Below the pieces are notes generated by a model. It was not told where the DNA came from. It worked only from the letters and a program-made list of their open reading frames with translations, and did not search any database. From the NCBI GenBank assembly GCA_964369965.1, contig CAYJGF010000016.1, positions 1-64,000 of the forward strand: 64,000 nucleotides of DNA, in the 5' to 3' direction. Below, piece after piece: positions 17,800 through 24,828 of this stretch. The stretch comes from CAYJBH01 sp964369965 (lineage in GTDB: Bacteria; Bacillota; Clostridia; Oscillospirales; Ruminococcaceae). How positions within the stretch are numbered: position 1 is the first letter of the stretch; every line of letters starts with the position of its first letter. The position numbers and the translations under genes were made by a program.

Positions 17800-17880
17800 T
17801 TGACAAATCAATATTATATGTGTATAATCAATAAAGGACAACACCACCTTGCGGCTGGTCTGCGGTGTGGTGTTGTTTTT
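17800..17880 (+). promoter_or_regulatory. Consensus promoter followed at once by a terminator-like hairpin
   Basis: TTGACA (17800-17805), a 17-nt spacer and TATAAT (17823-17828) form a perfect promoter. Transcription would start near 17835, and a stem CAACACCAC (17839-17847) with GTGGTGTTG (17867-17875) plus TTTTT (17876-17880) follows directly. The hairpin can serve as the spo0A terminator, and also as an attenuator for the downstream DUF2156 gene or the end of an RNA of about 45 nt. Confidence 0.65.
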
Positions 17881-17907
17881 ACGAGAATTTACGGATTGGT
17901 TTTAGAT

Positions 17908-18804
17908 ATGCTGTCTTTTAACCCTATTGATGCCGACAACGCTGTGCGGCTTAAACAACATCTTGACAAAACACCGTATGGTGCTTGTGAGTACACTGTG
18001 GCGTCTTTATTTATGTGGAGCAAAACGCTCAATTCCGAGGTGGCGTTTCACGATGGGTGTGCTTTTATGCGAGTTGCACATGAGACGGGGCATGAGTATC
18101 TACTCCCGATAGGGCGAGTGCTGAACGAGGCGCTGGACATATTTTGTGAACAGATGCACGGGAAATGCAGTGAGGTAACCTTTATATGCATACCGCCGGA
18201 ATATGTCGACGAGATGCAAACCCGTTACACAAATGCCGAGATGAACTATCGTCGCAAATGGAGCGATTATATCTACAATGCGGATGAAATAAAAGCGCTT
18301 GCCGGTCGAAAATACGGTGGTCAGCGCAACCACATTAACCGTTTTATTAAGGAAAATCCCAACCACGAGGTGCACATTGTAGATGAGGGCAACATCTCGC
18401 GCGTTGTCGACTTTTTAAAGTTTTTCACCGAGAACGACACGCGAGAAAAGCCCCCCTCCTTTTATTCCGAGTATGAGGCGGCATTATTAGTATTAGACAA
18501 TTTTACAAGGCTCGGCATGGACGGCATTTTTGTCACGGTAGATGGCAAGATGGTTAGCTTTGCGGTCGGCGAGGTAGTGCACGACACTCTTTTTGTGCAT
18601 ATTGAAAAGGCGGACATGAACTATCACGGCAGTTACCCCTTTATCGTGCGTGAGTTTGCGCGACAGTTTGTGACAAACGAGGTTATCTATATCAATCGTG
18701 AGGATGACAGCGACGACGAGGGACTGCGCAAATCCAAACTATCCTACCATCCAGTGAGGATGTTAGATAAATATTTTTGCAGAATATCAACCGAAAACAA
18801 ATAA
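17908..18804 (+). CDS. DUF2156 (phosphatidylglycerol lysyltransferase C-terminal-like) protein
   Basis: The 298-residue protein matches the DUF2156 family, a tandem GNAT-like acyltransferase fold related to the catalytic end of MprF-type lysyltransferases but lacking membrane helices. Recognisable parts are LKQHLDKTPYGACEYT near the start, the basic segment KYGGQRNHINRFIKENP in the middle, and AVGEV with HIEKAD in the second half. The acceptor is unknown for such stand-alone members. The frame is open upstream to 17800, but that stretch contains the promoter and hairpin, so ATG 17908 is used; its ribosome site is weak. The HAD gene begins 2 nt after its stop. Confidence 0.8.
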   Translation: MLSFNPIDADNAVRLKQHLDKTPYGACEYTVASLFMWSKTLNSEVAFHDGCAFMRVAHETGHEYLLPIGRVLNEALDIFCEQMHGKCSEVTFICIPPEYVDEMQTRYTNAEMNYRRKWSDYIYNADEIKALAGRKYGGQRNHINRFIKENPNHEVHIVDEGNISRVVDFLKFFTENDTREKPPSFYSEYEAALLVLDNFTRLGMDGIFVTVDGKMVSFAVGEVVHDTLFVHIEKADMNYHGSYPFIVREFARQFVTNEVIYINREDDSDDEGLRKSKLSYHPVRMLDKYFCRISTENK

Positions 18805-18805
18805 G

Positions 18806-19585
18806 ATGAAACAGTTTAGTGAGATATCGGGAAGTGTCAAGAGCGGCATAAAATATGTCATGTGCGACATTGACGACACCATAACCACCGACGGCAGATT
18901 ATCGGCGGCGGCATATGGTGCGCTTTGGCGTCTTAACGATGCGGGATATAGAGTAATTCCGGTGACCGGTCGACCTGCCGGTTGGTGTGACCTTATCGTT
19001 CGTCAGTGGCCGGTAGATGCGGTGGTGGGCGAGAACGGTGCGTTTGTGTTTTATATGCAAGAGGGACTGCGAAAGACCTTTTACCACCCCGAGGTTGCAT
19101 CCGGTGACATAACCTCCCGTATTGAAGAGCTTAAAAAAGCCTGCCTTGACGAGGTGCCGGGTTGCCGTGTGGCAAAGGATCAATTTTCACGTATATACGA
19201 CCTTGCGATAGACTTTTGTGAGGAACCGCCTCATCTCGGGTTGGACGCTGCCGAGCGCATAAAAAATGTCTGCACCGCCCATGGTGCCGTCGCCAAGATA
19301 AGCTCCATTCATGTCAACGCATGGTTTGGGGAGTATGACAAACTCTCCATGTCAAGATTATTTTTAAAGGAAATTCACAGTGAGGAGGACATCAAGGACA
19401 AGGTGCTATACTTCGGTGATTCGCCGAACGACGAGCCGATGTTTGAATATTTCCCCCACTCCTGCGCCGTCGCCAACATAAAACCGTTTTTAAAAACCCT
19501 AACCCACCACCCATCCTATGTTGCACGGTATGAGAGCGGAGAGGGTTTTGCGGATTGCATTGATATTTTGTTAGCTAAAACCTAA
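18806..19585 (+). CDS. HAD-IIB family phosphatase
   Basis: The 259-residue cytoplasmic protein has the HAD motif I CDIDDT (Asp21 nucleophile, Asp23 acid-base), motif II PVTGRP, and the motif III-IV region with YFGDSPNDEPMF. An alpha/beta cap of the IIB (Cof-like, sucrose- or mannosyl-3-phosphoglycerate-phosphatase) kind lies between. The substrate is likely a sugar or polyol phosphate but cannot be named. It follows the DUF2156 gene by 1 nt and precedes an AlkZ-related gene by 21 nt, so these are probably one transcript. Confidence 0.85.
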   Translation: MKQFSEISGSVKSGIKYVMCDIDDTITTDGRLSAAAYGALWRLNDAGYRVIPVTGRPAGWCDLIVRQWPVDAVVGENGAFVFYMQEGLRKTFYHPEVASGDITSRIEELKKACLDEVPGCRVAKDQFSRIYDLAIDFCEEPPHLGLDAAERIKNVCTAHGAVAKISSIHVNAWFGEYDKLSMSRLFLKEIHSEEDIKDKVLYFGDSPNDEPMFEYFPHSCAVANIKPFLKTLTHHPSYVARYESGEGFADCIDILLAKT

Positions 19586-19606
19586 GAGCTGATAAAGGAG
19601 TTTGCT

Positions 19607-20311
19607 ATGATCAAAATCTACAACTACACCGACTTTAAATCCGCTATGCGGCGCTGTGGTTTTTCCATGGGTGGCTCTAACAGTGATGGCATCTTTTCCC
19701 TAATCGGTTGGGGTTGGAAAGAGACGGCACCCTACGACACTCCAATCTGTTGGCACACCGGTGACCCCGAGACCGACCCGTGGGAGTGGCGCATCAGGGT
19801 TTTAAATGAGCAGTCCGACATAGCCTATGCCAAATTATTTTTTAAAAAGAGCGGCTACATCACCAAGGAGTGGTATCCCTATTTTTTAGCGGCAAGACGA
19901 GGGAATACCGACCTGCACGAGGACTATGCCGATGGTAATATCAGCAGCTACGCAAAACAAATATACGACCTTTTAAGCGAAAAGGGCGCATTGCCGACTC
20001 ATGCAATAAAAAAGTTGTTGGATGTCCCTAAGGCTGACAACTCCAAATACGAGCGAGCTATAGTCGAGCTACAGATGAAGATGTACATCACCATGTGCGG
20101 TGCGGCGCAAAAACGCAATAGGTATGGCGAGGAATACGGTTGGTCGTCCGGTATGTTCTGTCGGGTGGAGGATTATTGGGGTCAGGAGGTTTTTGACAAG
20201 GCAAGGGAGATTTCCACAGGTAAAGCAATAGAGAAAATCACACAGCAGATATACAAACTCAACCCCGATGCCGATCAAAAAAATATAATCAAATTCATCT
20301 GCAAGGTATAA
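19607..20311 (+). CDS. AlkZ-related winged-helix protein
   Basis: The 234-residue protein resembles the family annotated as AlkZ-related in Clostridia. It has WHTGDPETDPWEWR near residues 47-60, then FFKKSGYITKEWYPYFLAARRG, then a winged-helix-like stretch (YDLLSEKGALPTHAIKKLL), and VELQMKMYITMCG. True AlkZ/YcaQ enzymes are DNA glycosylases for interstrand crosslinks and are longer, with a catalytic QxQ; I do not see that motif. Activity is therefore unproven. GATAAAGGAG precedes the ATG. Stop and next start are 1 nt apart. Confidence 0.65.
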   Translation: MIKIYNYTDFKSAMRRCGFSMGGSNSDGIFSLIGWGWKETAPYDTPICWHTGDPETDPWEWRIRVLNEQSDIAYAKLFFKKSGYITKEWYPYFLAARRGNTDLHEDYADGNISSYAKQIYDLLSEKGALPTHAIKKLLDVPKADNSKYERAIVELQMKMYITMCGAAQKRNRYGEEYGWSSGMFCRVEDYWGQEVFDKAREISTGKAIEKITQQIYKLNPDADQKNIIKFICKV

Positions 20312-20312
20312 A

Positions 20313-21044
20313 ATGTCAACTCAAACGGTCAAATATAACGGCAGGACAATCTGTTATGACCTTGTCCGCAAGCGCGTCAAGAATATCAACCTGCGAATTC
20401 GCCCCGACGGCAGTATCACGGTGTCGGCAGGGGAACGTGTGCCTATAAAAAGGGTACAGGAGTTTATCCTATCCAAGGCGGAGTATATCCTGCACCATCT
20501 TGATGAATTTCAAAAAAAGCAAAAAAAAACACCACTTCGCCTTGAAAACGGCGAGGTATTCCCTTTTCTCGGGATAAATAGGAATATAACGGTCATCAGC
20601 GAGCGGTGTGAAAGGGTCTTTCTTGACGGCGATAATCTGTGTATATGCACTCTCACCCCCGACGATTATGATGCAAAAGCCCGACTTTTAGCTGATTTTT
20701 TGACCGGACAGTGTGCCGAGATATTCACGAAAATTGCACGGGAGATATTCCCGCTTTTATCGGAATACAACCTGAAAACACCGACACTCAAAGCCAAAAA
20801 CATGTCGTCGCGCTGGGGCTCCTGTTCGCCGTCACGCGCCGCTATTACGCTTAACAAAAGGCTGATATTTGCCCCGATTTGCTGTATCGAGTATGTGGTG
20901 CTCCATGAGTTTTGTCACCTTGAACACGCCGACCATTCAAAGCGGTTTTATGCCATGCTATCCTCCTTTATGCCGGACTATAAAGAGCGTCGGCATATGT
21001 TGCGGATGATGAATGATGAGGAGATATTTTATGTTTATTTGTAA
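20313..21044 (+). CDS. YgjP-type zinc metalloprotease (DUF45)
   Basis: The 243-residue protein matches the YgjP/DUF45 family of SprT-like metallopeptidases. The zinc site is HEFCHLEHADHSKRF, with the HExxH histidines and a third ligand downstream, near residue 195. Preceding it are the typical N-terminal RKRVKNINLRIRPDG strand and the SSRWGSCS motif. The family is cytoplasmic and its physiological substrates are largely unknown. It ends the DUF2156-HAD-AlkZ run. Confidence 0.9.
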   Translation: MSTQTVKYNGRTICYDLVRKRVKNINLRIRPDGSITVSAGERVPIKRVQEFILSKAEYILHHLDEFQKKQKKTPLRLENGEVFPFLGINRNITVISERCERVFLDGDNLCICTLTPDDYDAKARLLADFLTGQCAEIFTKIAREIFPLLSEYNLKTPTLKAKNMSSRWGSCSPSRAAITLNKRLIFAPICCIEYVVLHEFCHLEHADHSKRFYAMLSSFMPDYKERRHMLRMMNDEEIFYVYL

Positions 21045-21069
21045 TATCACACAAAATTCACAATTTTAT

Positions 21070-21098
21070 TTGCAAACAAAAAAATCAACTGGTATAAT
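21070..21098 (+). promoter_or_regulatory. Promoter of the yfcC-like gene
   Basis: TTGCAA (21070-21075) and TATAAT (21093-21098) are 17 nt apart, 36 nt before the ATG; AAAAGGGG supplies the ribosome site. Confidence 0.75.
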
Positions 21099-21133
21099 TA
21101 GATAAAACAAATCTTTTTAAAAGGGGTAAATCT

Positions 21134-22534
21134 ATGGATACTAAAAAGAAAAAGACCGGTGGCGGTCTGCACCCGTTGATACTAATCGCAGCCATCGGTG
21201 TGGTGGCTATGGTGTTGACCTACATAATCCCTGCCGGCTCGTTTGAGCGCGCCGTCGACCCGGTCACGGGACGAGAGAGTGTCGTCGCGGACAGTTTTGA
21301 GTTTATCGAGCGCACACCGGTTAACCCGTGGGATTTCTTACAATCCTTTCATAAAGGCGTTATCGGTGCGGCGAGCATATCCGGGTTTTTACTGCTCATC
21401 GGCGGTGGCTTCGGTGTTGTCAATAAGACCGGCGCTATCGAGGCACTGATGGCGAAGATTATAGTCAAGTTTAAATCTGGTCGCGGACAGGAGGTGCTGA
21501 TATTCCTTCTGCTCACCTTCTTTGCGTTATGTGCCGCTATCTTCGGAATGTCGATGGAGTCGCTGGTCTTTGCACCCTTTTTAATCAGCCTGATGATTGC
21601 ACTGAAATACGACGCGCTGGTCGGTATCGCTATACCGGTTATCGGCACCAATATAGGCTACGGCGCAGCGTTTATTAACCCGTTCAACCTCGGCATTGCG
21701 CAGGAGATTGCGCAGATACCGTACCTGTCCGGCATGTGGTTTCGTGTTATCTTTTTTGTAATAGCTCTTTGCATTGCAGGCGCATTTTTAATAAGCTATG
21801 CAAGAAAGGTCAAAAGAGATCCGGAAAAGTCACTGACCTTCGGCATAAAATACAGCTTTGAAAATATCAAAGATCCGGAAAAGGTGGTCATGTCAGGCCG
21901 TCACAAGGCAGTTTTGGTGGTTTTCGCCCTGTCAATAGCATTTCTTATCATCGGCGCAATGTTCTTTAGCTTTTTCATGACCCAAAGTGCCACCGTATTC
22001 CTGATAATGGGTGTCATCGCCGGCATAGTCTACGGCATGAGGGCGAGCGACATCGCCACCGCCTTTGTGGACGGCGCAAAAGAGATGGTGCTTGCGGCAC
22101 TGCTGGTATCCTTTGCTAACACCATCGTCGTGGTGCTGAACTCCGGCATGATTATGGATACCATCATCTACTATTCCACCCTGCCGCTTCTATCGGTCTC
22201 AACCGAGATATCCGCAGGACTCATGGTGCTGGTGCAAACCTTTATCAACATGTTTATCAACTCCGGTTCCGGTCAGGCGGTTGTTGCAATGCCGCTCATG
22301 GTGCCCATCGCCGATATCCTCGGGGTAGGTCGTCAGACGGCGGTGCTCGCCTATCAGATAGGCGACGGCTTTTCCAACATGTTCTGGTTCACCTCCGGTC
22401 TTTTGATGAGCGGTCTCGGCATGTTAAAGCTCAGCTATGTCAGTTGGCTGAAATTTATCGGCAAGATTTTTGCCTCGCTGTTGTTGCTCGGCATAGTCGC
22501 GGTGGTGATAGCACAGGTGATAGGGCTCGCCTAA
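21134..22534 (+). CDS. YfcC family transporter
   Basis: The 466-residue protein is a polytopic membrane carrier with about 12 hydrophobic segments, beginning HPLILIAAIGVVAMVLTYII. It matches the YfcC group (C4-dicarboxylate anaerobic carrier-like, sometimes called basic amino-acid antiporters). Family hallmarks are FERxVDP after helix 1, NPWDF, the GTNIGYGAAFINPFN re-entrant segment at about residues 170-185, and INSGSGQAVVAMPLM at about 375. The substrate is not established for most members. Its stop overlaps the convergent membrane-protein gene by 4 nt. Confidence 0.88.
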   Translation: MDTKKKKTGGGLHPLILIAAIGVVAMVLTYIIPAGSFERAVDPVTGRESVVADSFEFIERTPVNPWDFLQSFHKGVIGAASISGFLLLIGGGFGVVNKTGAIEALMAKIIVKFKSGRGQEVLIFLLLTFFALCAAIFGMSMESLVFAPFLISLMIALKYDALVGIAIPVIGTNIGYGAAFINPFNLGIAQEIAQIPYLSGMWFRVIFFVIALCIAGAFLISYARKVKRDPEKSLTFGIKYSFENIKDPEKVVMSGRHKAVLVVFALSIAFLIIGAMFFSFFMTQSATVFLIMGVIAGIVYGMRASDIATAFVDGAKEMVLAALLVSFANTIVVVLNSGMIMDTIIYYSTLPLLSVSTEISAGLMVLVQTFINMFINSGSGQAVVAMPLMVPIADILGVGRQTAVLAYQIGDGFSNMFWFTSGLLMSGLGMLKLSYVSWLKFIGKIFASLLLLGIVAVVIAQVIGLA

Positions 22535-23109
22535 TCACCCGAGCGTGCAAGACCGATTATTGCCCCGACACTGCCGGAGATAAAATCACGGTAGAGTGAG
22601 AGGGTTATGATGGTGTTGTTGCCCTCTGCCACAATGCCGCTGAAATATCGCACCGTTATCATTATCAAAAGACAAAACAGACAGACCGATGTTAATATTA
22701 TCACCTGCAGATTGTATTGTATTTTCGGTTGAGGTGCACTATTCTGCGAGGCGCCGACATTCTGTACAACATCACTCGGAACAAGAGGTTCGCCATATTC
22801 CGATGCTAACGATGCCTGTGGTTGTGTTGCGGTAGCATTGGCGGAAAAACCTATTTTTCTTGGCTCGTCCGTGATATTGCTTTGCATTTTTTCCGACTTT
22901 TTTATAGCCGAAGAGCTCATGAAGAAACCAAAGATAGAGCTCATCGTCGTGCGAAAGACGGTGTCTAACTGATCAAGCGAAACGGAACCCGCCCCCTTTA
23001 AAAATATTAGGATTGCCGATTGTATAAGTAAAACGGCGAAGATGATAAAGAGGCTAATATTTGCGACATTTCTATTCTTTTTCTGAAAAAATCTTTTAAA
23101 CCTACCCAT
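22531..23109 (-). CDS. Hypothetical two-helix membrane protein
   Basis: I do not recognise this 192-residue protein. It has a basic N-terminus, one membrane helix at about residues 17-37 (ISLFIIFAVLLIQSAILIFL), a hydrophilic loop of about 90 residues rich in Ser, Gln and Pro, and a second helix at about 127-150 (VIILTSVCLFCLLIMITVRYF). The C-terminal region resembles a partial third helix ending in GAIIGLARSGD. The ribosome site is GGAG. It lies downstream of two small paralogues that may be spore-surface proteins, separated from them by a terminator. Confidence 0.6.
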   Translation of the reverse strand: MGRFKRFFQKKNRNVANISLFIIFAVLLIQSAILIFLKGAGSVSLDQLDTVFRTTMSSIFGFFMSSSAIKKSEKMQSNITDEPRKIGFSANATATQPQASLASEYGEPLVPSDVVQNVGASQNSAPQPKIQYNLQVIILTSVCLFCLLIMITVRYFSGIVAEGNNTIITLSLYRDFISGSVGAIIGLARSGD

Positions 23110-23129
23110 CTCCCTGCTCCTCTATAAAT

Positions 23130-23172
23130 AATGCCTGCTGATTTTGTCTAACATTTCAGCAGGCATTTTTTT
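23130..23172. terminator. Terminator after the small paralogue gene
   Basis: AATGCCTGCTGA (23130-23141) pairs with TCAGCAGGCATT (23156-23167). The T-run is strong on the plus strand and weaker on the minus strand. It lies just after the minus-strand stop at 23191, so it probably ends that gene and may work in both directions. Confidence 0.65.
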
Positions 23173-23190
23173 GTGTTTTCACTTTGTGTT

Positions 23191-23523
23191 TTATTCCGGT
23201 GTTTCGGCGGTTGATTGATCATACACCATCTGTGCCAGCTCGACGGTATCCTCCATCTTCATGCTTATCAGCATCTGATTTTTAATAACGTCACGTAGCA
23301 TCTTTTTTGCCGATGTATTGACCGCGATGATATCATCGAGTGTGGCGGCACCGTCGGCGGTCTCAAGGGTGCCAAGAGCAAACTGGATTTTTTCTGCCTC
23401 CGCGTTCAAAATGTGTGCGAGACTGAGTTCCTCCATACCTATAGAGGACAAAATGATGTTGATAGAGTCCTGCGTAGTGATGTTGATTGAGGGATCTAAG
23501 TTCGGAATTGTTGGCATTGACAT
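23191..23523 (-). CDS. Small conserved protein, paralogue 1 (putative spore-surface type)
   Basis: The 110-residue protein starts MSMPTIPNLDPSINIT and has a helical core SINIILSSIGMEELSLAHI, followed by NAEAEKIQFALGTL and KKMLRDVIKNQML. There is no signal peptide and no membrane helix. About 80% of it matches the next gene, so they arose by duplication. The same tail pattern ends the large protein at 24829. From memory, similar proteins occur beside collagen-like and exosporium proteins of spore formers; I treat that as a lead, not proof. AAGGAG before ATG 23523 decides the start over an upstream TTG-type start. Confidence 0.7.
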   Translation of the reverse strand: MSMPTIPNLDPSINITTQDSINIILSSIGMEELSLAHILNAEAEKIQFALGTLETADGAATLDDIIAVNTSAKKMLRDVIKNQMLISMKMEDTVELAQMVYDQSTAETPE

Positions 23524-23578
23524 GGTAAAATCTCCTTCGATGATTGTATAGTCAATTACTTGACTATCCTTATATATC

Positions 23579-23610
23579 AATGGGGTTGCATTACATCATA
23601 CAACCCCATT
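23579..23610 (-). terminator. Hairpin between the two paralogue genes
   Basis: AATGGGGTTG (23579-23588) and CAACCCCATT (23601-23610) form a perfect 10-bp stem. The minus strand lacks a T-run after it, so it is more likely an attenuator or mRNA-stabilising hairpin than a full terminator. Confidence 0.5.
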
Positions 23611-23635
23611 AATTCAGGCAAAGGATGTTATGCTA

Positions 23636-24016
23636 TTAGGCCTGTGCTACCGGCTCCTCTACTACCGGAGCGGCCGCCGGAGTGGGCTCGGACGGGGTCT
23701 CATTGTCTTTGGCGAATACCATCTCGGCGAGCTCGACGGTGTCCTCCATCTTCATGCCTATGAGCATTTGGTTTTTGATAACGTCACGGAGCATTTTTTT
23801 CGCTGTGTTGTTGACCGTTATGATATCTTCAAGGCTTGCGGCGCCGTTTGAGGTCTCGAGGGTGCCGAGAGCGAACTGGATTTTCTCCGCCTCTGCGTTG
23901 ACGATGTGTGCAAGGCTCAGCTCCTCCATACCTATGGAAGAAAGGATTATATTTATAGAATCATCTCTTGTGATGTTGATGGAAGGATCGATGGTTGGGA
24001 TGGTTGGCATTGACAT
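23636..24016 (-). CDS. Small conserved protein, paralogue 2 (putative spore-surface type)
   Basis: This 126-residue paralogue begins MSMPTIPTIDPSINIT and keeps SINIILSSIGMEELSLAHI, EAEKIQFALGTL and LRDVIKNQMLIGMKMEDT. It differs from paralogue 1 mainly by a longer Pro/Ala/Glu-rich tail (SEPTPAAAPVVEEP) that looks flexible. It has no export signal. The start follows AAGGAG. It is transcribed upstream of paralogue 1, with a hairpin between them, so relative output could be tuned. Function is unknown; the structure is probably an alpha-helical bundle. Confidence 0.72.
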   Translation of the reverse strand: MSMPTIPTIDPSINITRDDSINIILSSIGMEELSLAHIVNAEAEKIQFALGTLETSNGAASLEDIITVNNTAKKMLRDVIKNQMLIGMKMEDTVELAEMVFAKDNETPSEPTPAAAPVVEEPVAQA

Positions 24017-24076
24017 AATGTGTCTCCTTGTTAATTTGTTTGCGTATTATATACTATGTCAGCGGCCTTTGTTGTG

Positions 24077-24703
24077 TTACAACTTTAAATTCTTTTTAAT
24101 ATAGGATGATATTCCCTCGGCGCCGGAGCAGAACATCTCGTGAGAGTAGGCAAGGTCGTCTTGCATCTCACGCAGCTGCTCGGTGAGCGTGTTCTCCGAT
24201 TTCAGTAGCTCCTCTCGGCGTGCATCGAGTTGCCTGCCGAGGGCAATCATTTGGGGCTTTTTCCCCTCCCAGTTGGGGGAAAGGCGAAAACGGTTGCTCA
24301 TATCGCTTGCCGATTTAGAAAACTGCATTATCTCGTCGGTGAGCTTTTTTTCCTCCTTAAAAAGGGACTCCATATCCTTTATAAGCACCGAATGTTTTTC
24401 CACCGTTTCGGTCAACGCTGTGAATATACGTGCAAAGGTCTTGTCATTTAAAATGCCGGGCAGTCGTTCTTTGAGTTCCTTTAATATATTCATCTCCCGA
24501 ACGACCTTGAAAATCTCCTCTGCCGTCTCTGCAAAATCGTCAAACTTAGGGTTGAAGTTGCTGCGTTGCAATCGCTCTATGTTCTCGTACAGCTCGACTA
24601 TCTCATCCGGCAATGTTTTTACGGTGTCCTTTTTCTTCGTCTGCTCCGCTATCGGTGATACACCTTTTTCTTTCCTTTTAAATAATTTTGATAATATACT
24701 CAT
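24077..24703 (-). CDS. Coiled-coil cytoplasmic protein of unknown function
   Basis: I do not recognise this 208-residue protein. It starts MSILSKLFKRKEKG with a basic patch and is then almost wholly charged helix, with likely coiled coils at about residues 65-130 and 160-190 (heptads in ELKERLPG to EEKKLTDEI and QLDARREELLKSENTL). It has no signal peptide or membrane helix. It lies 60 nt upstream of the small paralogues on the same strand and diverges from the large adhesin-like gene, so a scaffold or assembly role is possible but inferred. Confidence 0.55.
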   Translation of the reverse strand: MSILSKLFKRKEKGVSPIAEQTKKKDTVKTLPDEIVELYENIERLQRSNFNPKFDDFAETAEEIFKVVREMNILKELKERLPGILNDKTFARIFTALTETVEKHSVLIKDMESLFKEEKKLTDEIMQFSKSASDMSNRFRLSPNWEGKKPQMIALGRQLDARREELLKSENTLTEQLREMQDDLAYSHEMFCSGAEGISSYIKKNLKL

Positions 24704-24828
24704 CTCGCTACCCGCTCCATGTATTAGTCTTTTAACATATTATATGTATAAGCAAAATTTAGTGTTAATATTTACATCAAAAACATATTATATAGGTGAA
24801 TGGTATTATAACGAAAGGTGTTAATAGT

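Noticed and set aside
17800..17907. In-frame upstream extension of the DUF2156 gene
   Set aside because: The extension would lie within a perfect promoter and terminator hairpin, and has no ribosome site.
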